Below are positions 34,106 through 42,277 of a stretch of 42,277 bases of DNA, piece after piece. The position numbers and the translations under genes are program-made. The notes beneath the pieces were generated by a model that worked only from the letters and a program-made list of their open reading frames with translations, searched no databases and was not told the DNA's origin. This DNA comes from Legionella sp. (lineage in GTDB: Bacteria; Pseudomonadota; Gammaproteobacteria; Legionellales; Legionellaceae). Location: positions 1 to 42,277 of the forward strand of contig JAFKHV010000027.1 in assembly GCA_017306715.1 (NCBI GenBank), written 5' to 3'. Every line of letters starts with the position of its first letter. Position 1 is the stretch's first letter.

Positions 34106-35088
34106 AATTACATGCCTATCAAATGATTAGCAAATTACCCAATCCACGCAAAATAGCTAAAATCATCTTTTTAGTACTTCTGGTTTTAATTTTATTTTTA
34201 AGCTTTACCCCTTGGCAACAGTTTGCCTTGGGAAGCGGCAAAGTTATTGCCTTTTCACCCAACGAGCGCTTGCATACGGTTAATTCTCCTGTCTATGGCA
34301 GAATCAAACAATGGTACGTTGATGAAGGGGTTCGAGTTAAAGCAGGAGATCCAATTGTCGACATTACCGACAATGATCCCGAGTTACTGAAACGATTAGA
34401 ACTGGAAAAAAAGGCGATTTTACTGCGTATTGAAGCGGCACAGCAATCACTCGTGGCCGGTAAAGCCAATGTAGAACGTCAGAAAAATTTATATCAACAG
34501 GGCATTAACTCAAAACGCCAATATGAATTAGCTCAAATTGAATACGCTAAATATCAAAATGAGTTAGCACAAGCTAATATTGAAAAGGTCAACATTGATG
34601 TTCGTATCGCCAGACAACAAACGCAAATTATTAAGGCCCATGTTCCAGGAATAATTTATAAACGCTTGACTGGACAGCAAAGTGTTGTCGTTAAAGAAGG
34701 ACAAATTTTAGCAGAAATAATTCCCGTTACCGAGTCCCGGGCGGTAGCGTTATGGATTCATGGTAATGACATCCCTTTTGTACACCTCAATCAAAAAGCA
34801 CGTCTGCAATTTGAAGGTTGGCCTGCTATACAATTTAGAGGTTGGCCGCAAATTGCTGTGGGTACATTTGGTGGGAAAGTTGCCTTTATCGATCCAACCG
34901 ATAATGGCATGGGTTTATTTCGCGCGGTAATCGTCCCAGATGAACCTTGGCCGGATCCGACTTTTTTAAGACAAGGCGTACGTGTGCATGGTTGGGTACA
35001 ATTAGGTGAAGTCCCCTTATGGTACGAATTATGGCGGCAGTTTAATGGCTTTCCCCCTGAAAGTTTAGCGAGACAGAAAAGCTCATGA
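34102..35088 (+). CDS. HlyD-like periplasmic adaptor (membrane fusion protein)
   Basis: This 328-aa protein has one N-terminal membrane helix (about 20-40, IIFLVLLVLILFL). A lipoyl/biotinyl-like half (VNSPVYGRIKQWYVDEGVRVKAGDP) comes next, then a helical hairpin (about 100-180) and a second lipoyl half with GxIYKRLTGQQSVVVKEGQ. A C-terminal beta-barrel part follows. This is the usual layout of type I secretion adaptors that bridge an inner-membrane ABC protein and TolC. The hairpin is short for a type I adaptor. The start overlaps the ABC-like gene's stop, and its stop overlaps the next start by ATGA, so the three are translationally coupled. The exported substrate is unknown, and none is encoded adjacently. 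Confidence 0.9.
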   Translation: MKLHAYQMISKLPNPRKIAKIIFLVLLVLILFLSFTPWQQFALGSGKVIAFSPNERLHTVNSPVYGRIKQWYVDEGVRVKAGDPIVDITDNDPELLKRLELEKKAILLRIEAAQQSLVAGKANVERQKNLYQQGINSKRQYELAQIEYAKYQNELAQANIEKVNIDVRIARQQTQIIKAHVPGIIYKRLTGQQSVVVKEGQILAEIIPVTESRAVALWIHGNDIPFVHLNQKARLQFEGWPAIQFRGWPQIAVGTFGGKVAFIDPTDNGMGLFRAVIVPDEPWPDPTFLRQGVRVHGWVQLGEVPLWYELWRQFNGFPPESLARQKSS

Positions 35089-36515
35089 GCATACCTAAGT
35101 TAGCTGGATTCATCTTTCTTTTTCTCGTAATTATTGACTTGCCTGGATATTCAAAGCCACCTACCGTGCCAAAGCGACCGAAACTATGTTTAACGCAGGT
35201 ACTACAAAGTATTGACGCGCATTACCCGCAAGTAAAAATAGCGCGTCTTGAAATCATCAAAGCCAGTGGCGCTTTTATCAATGCTAAAGGACAGTTTGAT
35301 CCCTTACTCGAAGCGGGCACGCGCTCACAACCCGCTGGGGGTTACAATAATAATTACGGCGAAACACAGCTCACGGTACCCACGCTGTACAACGGGGTAA
35401 AACTTTTTGCAGGCTATCGTAATGGTGAAGGTGATTGGCCTATTTATTATCAAAACTATCTGACAAATTCCGGCGGCGAGTATCGAGCCGGATTATCACT
35501 CCCCTTACTTCGTGACCGTCTGATTGATAAAGAACGAACCGGATTACTCTCATCGGCTCAGCTCATGTTCATGAAGACACAAGATGCCGAAGCCATCAAG
35601 ATAAAAATCTATCAGGAGGCGATTAAAGCCTATTGGCAATGGGTCGAAGCAGGGTTGCAACTCAATACCTTTAAACAGCTGCTGCACATAGCAAAAAAAC
35701 GTCAACAGGCAATTGAACAACAGGCACGTCTTGGAGACTTACCCCGACTTGCAATTAGTGAAAATTTACAACAGATCATTCAACGAGAACAATTACTAAA
35801 TCAAGGGCAAATGATATTTGAACAAGCTGCAGTTAATCTCTCTCTCTACTTTCGTGATGCGAGCGGCAGGCCCCTGGTACCTGGAGCATCTACCCTACCC
35901 ATATTAACCGACGCCTCTCATTCTGTGGTGCAAACAGAAGCATTAATCCTGGAGCATCCAGGGCTTAAAAAACTGACTCATTATGCCAATATGATGCGAT
36001 TTAAACGCAATCAGGCACGTAATGAGCTGCTACCTCAACTGGATGCGACTGCCTATACCTTTAAACAAAATGGTACCGGTGGCTATCCATTATTAATTCC
36101 GCAAGCAGCGATGGTCGGTGTTTCATTTAAATTTCCTATCGGGCAAAGGCAAGCCCGGGGAAAGCTCATTCAGGCAGAAAGTGAATTGCGCCAGGTTCGC
36201 GTCGAGAAAAGATTTTTTTATGAACAACTGCACAATGAATTTGCAAATTTATTGATTGGTATCAACAGAGGTAAACGGCAAGTCCGGCTATTAAAAAAAG
36301 AATTACGTTTGGCGCAAAAAGTAGAGCAAGGAGAAATCAAAAAGTTCTATGAAGGCGATAGTACTTTATTTTTGGTCAATCAACGCGAACAAATGACCAC
36401 TCAAGTACAACTCAATGCCCTGCACGCGCAAGTCCATTTAGCAGAACTATATGCCAGAGTCCGTTTTTTTGCTTCAACCAACCTAGATAATTCTGTGAGA
36501 AACATCAAAGGATGA
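35085..36515 (+). CDS. TolC-family outer membrane efflux protein
   Basis: This 476-aa protein begins with a signal peptide (MSIPKLAGFIFLFLVIIDLPGYS). It then shows the duplicated outer-membrane-efflux-protein pattern of long helices and barrel strands, including LPLLRDRLIDKERTGLLSSAQ and the second-repeat helix NQREQMTTQVQLNALHAQ. TolC-type trimers form the outer-membrane and periplasmic duct of tripartite exporters. It is the third gene of the coupled operon. A dedicated TolC copy in the operon suggests a pathway separate from the housekeeping TolC. No obvious terminator follows. Confidence 0.88.
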   Translation: MSIPKLAGFIFLFLVIIDLPGYSKPPTVPKRPKLCLTQVLQSIDAHYPQVKIARLEIIKASGAFINAKGQFDPLLEAGTRSQPAGGYNNNYGETQLTVPTLYNGVKLFAGYRNGEGDWPIYYQNYLTNSGGEYRAGLSLPLLRDRLIDKERTGLLSSAQLMFMKTQDAEAIKIKIYQEAIKAYWQWVEAGLQLNTFKQLLHIAKKRQQAIEQQARLGDLPRLAISENLQQIIQREQLLNQGQMIFEQAAVNLSLYFRDASGRPLVPGASTLPILTDASHSVVQTEALILEHPGLKKLTHYANMMRFKRNQARNELLPQLDATAYTFKQNGTGGYPLLIPQAAMVGVSFKFPIGQRQARGKLIQAESELRQVRVEKRFFYEQLHNEFANLLIGINRGKRQVRLLKKELRLAQKVEQGEIKKFYEGDSTLFLVNQREQMTTQVQLNALHAQVHLAELYARVRFFASTNLDNSVRNIKG

Positions 36516-36823
36516 TATCGGATTTATTTTGAGGAAAAACCTACAGCGAAACAATTTAGACTAGGCTTTTTGAAAAATATTAAACACCCCAGACGTCATC
36601 CAGAGCCTGTGACGAATGATATCTTTGCGAATTAATATCTCTCGTATAGGCACTGGTGCTTTCAAAAGACATGAAATATATTAGGCCGGCTTCACATTCA
36701 ATTCTGAGCAGCCTCTTTTTAATTTGTCCGTTTAAAGCGAGGGTTCATTGGAAACAAATTGAGTTAATAATTTGTTAATCTCAGTTAATTATAATTAGCC
36801 TATCCGAGAACTAGGAAATAATT
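36516..36823. other. Intergenic region before the HAD gene, with PmrA-like TTAAT repeats
   Basis: No gene is seen in this 308-bp stretch. TTAAT occurs at 36764-36768, 36775-36779 and 36785-36789 (11- and 10-bp periods), followed by a -10-like TATAAT at 36790-36795. Direct TTAAT repeats one helical turn apart, just upstream of the -10, resemble the PmrA box known at Legionella effector promoters (consensus cTTAATatT). The match is suggestive only. Confidence 0.4.
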
Positions 36824-38068
36824 ATGAGCCAAACTTTGCAAGAACTAATGAATGAGTTACGTGTTAACCCTCAAACCAGATTATTAGTGTTAGATTTTGA
36901 TGACACCATCAGTTACTCCTCAGACGCACAAAGCGTTTCGGGACGAGGAGAGTACGTTCATCCAGAAATTGGGGTGCATCTTAACAATATTGCGGCCATT
37001 CCTAATATTAAAATCCTGATAATTTCAAAAGGTACTGATCAAGAGTTAGCTCATCAATTATTTCCAGAATTGAGTGAATTCGTTGTAGCTCCTGCCACTG
37101 ATGTATATCAATACTTACAAAATGAACAGATTCAACAGCAAAAGGTTGATGGCAGCATTCAAAAGGCAGACCTCATTCAGTCCATTCGCCTCGGAGTCAT
37201 GAATGAAATTGATGACCTTAATAAGACCAGTCCATCCTCAAGGATTATTGGCTTTTGTGATGACTCTGAACAACCTATACTTGAATGTGTACCTGATGAA
37301 TATGGTAACGATAGCTATAATTTTCCAGTACTTTTGGTGCCACATGACCAAAAATCTGTGAGCAGGACTATCGATTATTTTGCCATCCTTGAATTTCTGG
37401 CCCAATATCAAGAATATAACGACTTGACACGCCCTATCAAAGAAAAACTTACAACTGCTTTACAAACTTATAAAGCAAACCATAAAACATTATGTGATTA
37501 CAATAATCAAAAAGACTACGATAAAGCTGAGTGGGAAAGACTACGCGAGCAAATGCAAAGACCTTATCAGGAAGCATTGACCCAAATTATTACACAAATC
37601 CCACAAGTTAAAGAGACCTTTTATGCTCAGTTAAAAGAGCAACTTGTAAATTGTGTTGTCGATCCTAGAGTTCAAACCTGCATTAAGCGTTTGATCACTC
37701 AGACCGACCAATTAAAATCTGACGGTGTAGCAATTGAAAAACTCACGCAGATACTTCATCAAACAAACCAATTCCTTCAGGGCGACCTAGAACTTCCCGC
37801 GTATCAAAAATTAACCGATAGTCTGAGGGCTGAACCGTCTCCAGGTATCAAGGCATTAGGTATTATCATGATGACGCTTGCGGCAGTTGCAGTCGCTGCG
37901 GGGCTGGTATTCGCGCCCGCGATAATGCCTTTAGGAGCAGGTATTTGTGCCGCCGGAATTGGCCTTTTTGCTGCTGGTGTGGCAACTTTTAAGAAAGGTA
38001 ATAATTCAGAGACTGAATTAACTCAAGAAATGGGTCGTATGATTAGCTATAAAATAAACCCAACTTGA
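36824..38068 (+). CDS. HAD-like phosphatase-domain protein with a C-terminal hydrophobic hairpin (effector candidate)
   Basis: In this 414-aa protein the N-terminal domain (about 15-165) has HAD motifs: I = LLVLDFDDTIS (two catalytic Asp), II = ILIISKG (Ser), III = Lys in SIQKADLI, and IV = GFCDDSEQ. HAD enzymes transfer phosphoryl groups; the substrate is unknown. A helical, Gln/Glu-rich middle follows. A pair of very hydrophobic glycine-rich segments (about 346-388, with VAVAAGLVFAPAIMPLG) then comes before a polar tail. Two C-terminal membrane segments after a soluble enzyme domain is common in membrane-targeted Legionella effectors. An AGGA ribosome site is present, and a possible PmrA box lies upstream. 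The HAD call is strong; the effector role is inferred. Confidence 0.75.
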   Translation: MSQTLQELMNELRVNPQTRLLVLDFDDTISYSSDAQSVSGRGEYVHPEIGVHLNNIAAIPNIKILIISKGTDQELAHQLFPELSEFVVAPATDVYQYLQNEQIQQQKVDGSIQKADLIQSIRLGVMNEIDDLNKTSPSSRIIGFCDDSEQPILECVPDEYGNDSYNFPVLLVPHDQKSVSRTIDYFAILEFLAQYQEYNDLTRPIKEKLTTALQTYKANHKTLCDYNNQKDYDKAEWERLREQMQRPYQEALTQIITQIPQVKETFYAQLKEQLVNCVVDPRVQTCIKRLITQTDQLKSDGVAIEKLTQILHQTNQFLQGDLELPAYQKLTDSLRAEPSPGIKALGIIMMTLAAVAVAAGLVFAPAIMPLGAGICAAGIGLFAAGVATFKKGNNSETELTQEMGRMISYKINPT

Positions 38069-38502
38069 CCAGTTGATTGATATAATCGAAAAAGTTGACC
38101 CACTTAAAGAAAATCACTGGCTTAAAACTAATAAAAGGACATAGATTATTTGGCCAATACGATGCAAAATTTCCGGCCGCATTTAGCCCCTGAATAAGTT
38201 CAGGACATTATGACTTGTGTATGCTATTGGTACCCGTGCTAGCGTTAATAAAATGGAACCGGATAATGAAGCGAATACGCAAACCCCTTTCTATAGTTAA
38301 TGAGTGGATAATTGATTTTTTAATTGAGCAATATATTTTTTAATTATCAAGCAACTGACTCTATTAACTTTTTTTTATAAAATCCCCTACTATCAATATA
38401 AATCTCCCAATTAAATTTTGATAAAAAATCACACAAATTGATTTATGTTAGACTATTATATAAATAACAATTTTACGTTCCTGTTTTATGATGTGAGTAG
38501 TT
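38069..38502. other. Intergenic region before the acyl-AMP ligase gene
   Basis: This 434-bp stretch is AT-rich with no convincing gene. One short plus-strand frame near 38213-38301 reads VYAIGTRASVNKMEPDNEAN and could be a worn gene end, but it has no start. A weak promoter for the ligase gene may be TTGATT (38438-38443) with TATAAA (38459-38464), spaced 15 bp. Confidence 0.35.
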
Positions 38503-40533
38503 ATGATTACTAGTAATTCGTGCCGGAAAAATGCCTTAAGTCTACTTGAAAAAATTTTTAACCATGCCGAAGAACAGCCCGATAAAATCGCCTTAAAATA
38601 TCTTGAGGATGACTATCAAGGATACAAAACACTTACCTATAAAGAGCTTAAAGATAAAATAAGAGTCCTGGCTTATGAAATTCATACCCGAGGCCATCAG
38701 CAGGCAAATACCAATAACGAACAACTCACCATATTGCTCCTTTTTGCATCAAGCATCGAGTATATTGTTTCCTTCCTAGCAGTACTTTACAGTGGTCATA
38801 TCGCAGTAACCGCCTACCCTCCCAATAAAAGAAGGCGTTTACAACGCTTAACCAGTATCATTCAAGACTCAAAACCTGCGATGCTTTTGACTACATCCAA
38901 AATCAAAGACTATTGTTTAACTGATGAGTTTAAACCATCGGATGAAATAGACTTGGTCTGCTATGATGCCATCGATTTTAATACAAATAATGCATTCACT
39001 AATCCTGGTCAATCGTTAGATGATATCGCTTTTTTACAATATACATCGGGTTCCACGGGCACTCCTAAAGGAGTTATCGTTACGCATAAAAATTTGGTTG
39101 CAAACTTAGAAGTTGGTATCGATATTTTAAAACATGAATCGCTTGTCACCTGTGTATCCTGGTTGCCCATATTCCATGATATGGGCTTAATTGGTAACAC
39201 ATTATTACCTCTTTATGCTGGCGGATGCTGTGTATTTATGGCACCGCTCACTTTTCTGAAAAAACCTTTATTTTGGTTACAAAAAATGTGTACAGAAAAA
39301 GCGACTTATTCAATGGCACCAAATTTTGCTTACGCATTAGCAGCCAAAGCATTTGAGCATAAAAATGAAGACTCTTTTCATTACGATTTTTCATCCGTTA
39401 GGCATCTAATCAATGGTGCAGAGCCTGTTAAAATGGAAACCATAGAGTATTTTGAACAGTTATTAACCCCTTATGGCTTAGTCAAAGATGCAGTTAAACC
39501 AGGATACGGTATGGCTGAAGCCACCCTGATTATGAGTATCAACATCCATGACACACGCGCACTGACAGTAAATAAAAACAAGTTAGAGCAAGGATTTGAA
39601 CTTAACCAAGTTGATAACAGTGAGATTACCCAGCTAGTTCGCTGCGGCAAAATACACGACAGTTTTATGATAAAAATAGTAGACCCAGAAACGCATAAAT
39701 TAATGCCCGACTGCGCGATCGGTGAACTATGGATTTCTGGAGCATCGGTTACTCAAGGATATTATAAAAATCACGAGACCACCGAAAAAATTTATCAAGC
39801 GTATACTTCTGATACGAATGAGGGTCCCTTTATGCGCACAGGTGATCTTGGTTTTATTGACACACAGGGACATCTAATTATCTGTGGTCGGTCAAAAGAT
39901 TTGATTATCGTGAATGGTCGTAACATATTCCCTCAAGATATTGAGAATGTCTGTATTAAAGCGAATCCGCAGTTAATTAATGACGGAGCAGCGGCTTTTT
40001 CAATTACCAAAGAAACAAGTGAGCAGTGTGTCATCGTGTCAGAAGTAAAAGGGCAATTAAAGCCAGAGGAATATGAGCTCGTATTGGCCCAGATCCAAAA
40101 AGCGGTATTAGATGAATGCAATGTGATTATTCACGATATTCTCCTCATTCCTAAAAGAAATTTACTAAAAACCACCAGCGGTAAAGTACAAAGGGATGCC
40201 TGTAAAAATGCCTATCTAAATGGGGAGTTTGAAATAATCGCCCAACTAAAAAAACCTTCTACTGCTACAGAGAACTTTTTAAACCAAACATTAGAAAAAA
40301 TAGATATAAACCATTGGCTTAGAAACTGGATTGCTCAGCAGACTAGCATTCCGCTGGCTGAAATTGATAGTGAACGGGCCTTTGCCGAATACGGCTTAGA
40401 ATCTGCAACACTGTCATCCATGATTGAAGGGCTCAGTCATTACATAAAACATCCTCTAGATGTCTGGCTGTTATGGGAGCATCCGAACATTAATGCACTG
40501 GATAATTATATAAGCAATCTATTTAAAAAATAA
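38503..40533 (+). CDS. Fatty acyl-AMP ligase fused to an acyl carrier domain (FAAL-ACP)
   Basis: This 676-aa protein is of the adenylate-forming family. The phosphate-binding loop is YTSGSTGTPKGVIVTHKN (about 182-199) and the A5 region is PGYGMAEATL. MRTGDLGF and the hinge motif GRSKDLIIVNGRNIFPQDIE follow, and Lys in TTSGKVQRDA is near the end. The GRNIFPQDIE form and the general FAAL-like sequence point to acyl-AMP transfer to a carrier rather than CoA ligation. The C-terminal 75 residues form a phosphopantetheine carrier with Ser634 in YGLESATLSSM. Such proteins load fatty acids onto polyketide or nonribosomal synthases. No synthase is adjacent, but a PKS-type ketosynthase lies at the left edge of the window. 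The ribosome site is weak. Confidence 0.9.
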   Translation: MITSNSCRKNALSLLEKIFNHAEEQPDKIALKYLEDDYQGYKTLTYKELKDKIRVLAYEIHTRGHQQANTNNEQLTILLLFASSIEYIVSFLAVLYSGHIAVTAYPPNKRRRLQRLTSIIQDSKPAMLLTTSKIKDYCLTDEFKPSDEIDLVCYDAIDFNTNNAFTNPGQSLDDIAFLQYTSGSTGTPKGVIVTHKNLVANLEVGIDILKHESLVTCVSWLPIFHDMGLIGNTLLPLYAGGCCVFMAPLTFLKKPLFWLQKMCTEKATYSMAPNFAYALAAKAFEHKNEDSFHYDFSSVRHLINGAEPVKMETIEYFEQLLTPYGLVKDAVKPGYGMAEATLIMSINIHDTRALTVNKNKLEQGFELNQVDNSEITQLVRCGKIHDSFMIKIVDPETHKLMPDCAIGELWISGASVTQGYYKNHETTEKIYQAYTSDTNEGPFMRTGDLGFIDTQGHLIICGRSKDLIIVNGRNIFPQDIENVCIKANPQLINDGAAAFSITKETSEQCVIVSEVKGQLKPEEYELVLAQIQKAVLDECNVIIHDILLIPKRNLLKTTSGKVQRDACKNAYLNGEFEIIAQLKKPSTATENFLNQTLEKIDINHWLRNWIAQQTSIPLAEIDSERAFAEYGLESATLSSMIEGLSHYIKHPLDVWLLWEHPNINALDNYISNLFKK

Positions 40534-40763
40534 TAAGAGAAGTAACTCTAGGTAAAACTAATATCTATAAGCAAGGATATAAGTCTTCATCTAAAGATTA
40601 AGAGTAAAGCCAAAATACAGTAAATTGAATTCATATGTACTAGTTCAAACTTATAACTTGTGACCACCATATGGTAAGGCGTTAAGGTCTGATTACCGCT
40701 CGGGGGATTTATAACGCATAATAGCCCCCCGCCCTCTTAAAATTTGTTAATTTAGTGCGCTTA

Positions 40764-40791
40764 TTGTATGTAAGTTCGATTAATGTATAAT
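40764..40791 (+). promoter_or_regulatory. Promoter of the CLVM beta-propeller gene
   Basis: A -35 TTGTAT (40764-40769) and a perfect -10 TATAAT (40786-40791) are spaced 16 bp, about 28 nt upstream of the start at 40826. The remaining 230 bp back to the ligase gene show nothing definite. Confidence 0.6.
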
Positions 40792-40825
40792 ATATGGACA
40801 ATTAATATCGACCCATGGGCTCTTC

Positions 40826-42079
40826 ATGTTTTCAAAGAATGACACGTCTAAACCTCAACTATTAACTGAACATGGATATATTGTTTTCAGTCATTATGTA
40901 ACTCTTTCAAAGCAATATGTTTTATTCATTTCTTGTGATGAAAGACGAACTCGCACAAAGATAAAGTTGTTTCAAGCAAATGACTTAGTAAATTGCGTTA
41001 AAGAGCAAGAATTTGAAGGACGTTATCGCTTCGCGGGCTTGGTTTCACCAAAATTCTTTCTACTCGACAAAGAAGATAGTCATGAAATTTTGAAATTTCG
41101 AATTGATGACTTAGAAAAACAATCTTCATTCAAATGGTCTAATTACAACTACATTAATCCCATAAATGAGGAGTATTTTTTTACTATTAATAATATAAAC
41201 CCAAGGGCAATAGGCGGCCCATTCGAGCTAAAATTTTACCAATGGGAACAACATCAGCCCATTTTAATGCAGCAAATACCGTTTTATCAGGACCCGCATA
41301 ACAGTGGCTCTATGTCCTCAGTCGTATCCTTAGGTAACGGACGATTTGCGAGCCATATTTCCGGACACAACTCAAAAGAATTTAAAGTACTCATTTTTGA
41401 ATGCGCCTTAAATCCTTTAACTCAAAAATTTGAATTTCAAATAAACCGCATAATTTCCCCAGACGCACAGCATTTGGGGATTGGTTCAACGGCATCGGGC
41501 ACAATCCTTGCTTTACCCAATGGACATTTACTGACTTATCATGAATATCATGACGGTTTACAAATATGGGATACTTCCAATGGAGAGTGTATTAAATCTT
41601 GGAACTGGAGCGATATTCGTCCCAATCAAAATTTTGCATCGTTTATCAGGATAACTCCCTTTCCGGACCACAAACACCTTTTAATTCATAAGCAAGATTC
41701 TTTATTTATTTTTAATATGAATCAACTGACCTTAAAGCAAATCAAGATGAATAATATAAACTGCTCTGGACAGCATCACATTCTTCCTAATGGAAAATTA
41801 TTGACTTTTCATCGGCATAAAGAAGAAAATGAACTTTTAAAGATTTCACTTTTCGATATACCACAAACGCTGGCGTATCAACGGTCCCTCAAAGCATTTG
41901 TTGATACTCAAGTATTCATGTATATCCATTTGTTTAAAGATTTAAATTTACCTAAGGAGCTTTGTTTACATATTCTCCGTTACGCATTTACCCCCGAGTC
42001 TCAACAGCAATTTATAAGCAACTATCCGGACAATATGGAAGATAATGAAAACAGCAGTACAAGATGTTTAGTCATGTAG
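40826..42079 (+). CDS. Beta-propeller-like protein with F-box-like motif and C-terminal CaaX box CLVM (effector candidate)
   Basis: This is a 417-aa protein. Residues about 10-350 repeat short blade-like strands, such as LLTYHEYHDGLQIWDTSNGEC and LLIHKQDSLFIFNMN, as in WD40/Kelch-type propellers, although no classic repeat set is clear. At about 372-387 comes DLNLPKELCLHILRYA, which fits the start of an F-box (LPxELxxxIL). The end is Ser-Ser-Thr-Arg-Cys-Leu-Val-Met, a canonical CaaX box (Cys414, X = Met, farnesyl type). An F-box plus CaaX is the combination of the Legionella effector AnkB, so recruitment of a host ubiquitin ligase at a membrane is plausible. The F-box is short and near the C-terminus, which is unusual. 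There is no signal peptide. Confidence 0.7.
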   Translation: MFSKNDTSKPQLLTEHGYIVFSHYVTLSKQYVLFISCDERRTRTKIKLFQANDLVNCVKEQEFEGRYRFAGLVSPKFFLLDKEDSHEILKFRIDDLEKQSSFKWSNYNYINPINEEYFFTINNINPRAIGGPFELKFYQWEQHQPILMQQIPFYQDPHNSGSMSSVVSLGNGRFASHISGHNSKEFKVLIFECALNPLTQKFEFQINRIISPDAQHLGIGSTASGTILALPNGHLLTYHEYHDGLQIWDTSNGECIKSWNWSDIRPNQNFASFIRITPFPDHKHLLIHKQDSLFIFNMNQLTLKQIKMNNINCSGQHHILPNGKLLTFHRHKEENELLKISLFDIPQTLAYQRSLKAFVDTQVFMYIHLFKDLNLPKELCLHILRYAFTPESQQQFISNYPDNMEDNENSSTRCLVM

Positions 42080-42196
42080 CTTAGTCACTTCTGCCTGCAT
42101 GTTTTAAGGTGAATCTATATACATATCCGTAATGAACATGCCTACGTCTTGCTTGTAGTGCACTCTTTTTTTGCGGTCATAGGCATAGGATGATAA

Positions 42197-42218
42197 CTCG
42201 CCCTCTGTATAGGGCGGG
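42197..42218 (+). terminator. Hairpin, possible terminator
   Basis: CTCGCCCT (42197-42204) pairs with AGGGCGGG (42211-42218), with one or two G-T pairs and a 6-nt loop, 118 bp after the CLVM gene. The T tract that follows (TCTTG) is weak. Confidence 0.35.
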
Positions 42219-42277
42219 TCTTGTAAAGAGATAACATTAAGTGTTCAATTTTGGTTCTTATGTCCTATTTTAGAATT

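Noticed and set aside
34102..36515. Ordinary RND or LssBD-type exporter
   Set aside because: There is no RND pump in the operon, and the only ABC component lacks every ATPase motif, so neither label fits.
1..42277. CRISPR array, insertion sequence or prophage structural genes
   Set aside because: No regularly spaced repeats, transposase, integrase or phage head/tail genes were seen; only tRNA scars suggest past mobility.

Overview
The window reads as an accessory, effector-rich part of a Legionella-type gammaproteobacterial chromosome. That is an inference: the DNA is AT-rich, and many genes encode eukaryote-like or host-directed modules. These are two F-box proteins, two C-terminal CaaX boxes (CIIM, CLVM), a SidE/Dup-like phosphodiesterase, a TcdB/SetA-type glycosyltransferase pseudogene, a Deg9-like HtrA protease without signal peptide, a HAD protein with a hydrophobic C-terminal hairpin, and large proteins with no recognisable family. 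No rRNA, intact tRNA, CRISPR array or intact insertion sequence is visible.

Layout. 1-3646 (minus): a tandem F-box/choline-kinase-like protein, whose 3' end overlaps the start of a ketosynthase/PKS gene that leaves the window. 3647-6800: a scrambled, decaying zone. Two degenerate tRNA-Arg(TCG) 3' ends about 700 bp apart flank a ParD-like/RelE module. The toxin's C-terminus is now encoded by antisense tRNA sequence. An aminotransferase fragment, an intact KAS III gene and a frameshifted radical-SAM/SPASM remnant follow. 6800-14752 (minus): a three-gene operon with a 2283-aa filamentous-haemagglutinin-like beta-helix protein and two small coiled-coil proteins. 15138-17006: a cold-shock protein with a long leader, then the rRNA helicase dbpA. 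17129-26624: effector-like genes, a pseudogene and an esterase. 26884-31581 (minus): a DabB-DabA-DUF6671 operon for dissolved inorganic carbon uptake, divergent from a LysR gene. 31652-36515: the LysR gene and a type-I-secretion-like trio whose ABC protein has lost every ATPase motif. 36824-42079: a HAD effector candidate, a fatty acyl-AMP ligase fused to a carrier domain, and a beta-propeller/F-box-like/CaaX protein.

How it fits together. DabA and DabB form a membrane complex that takes up inorganic carbon, and the divergent LysR protein is the obvious candidate regulator. The HlyD and TolC homologues and the degenerate ABC protein overlap by ATGA junctions and so should be made together, but the energy source is unclear. 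The ketosynthase, KAS III and acyl-AMP ligase-ACP genes indicate lipid or polyketide chemistry, partly eroded. The F-box, CaaX, PDE and protease proteins would act in a eukaryotic host if they are translocated, which the sequence alone cannot prove. The most unusual items are the pseudo-ATPase export operon, the duplicated F-box-kinase protein coupled to a PKS, and the giant beta-helix operon without secretion signals.
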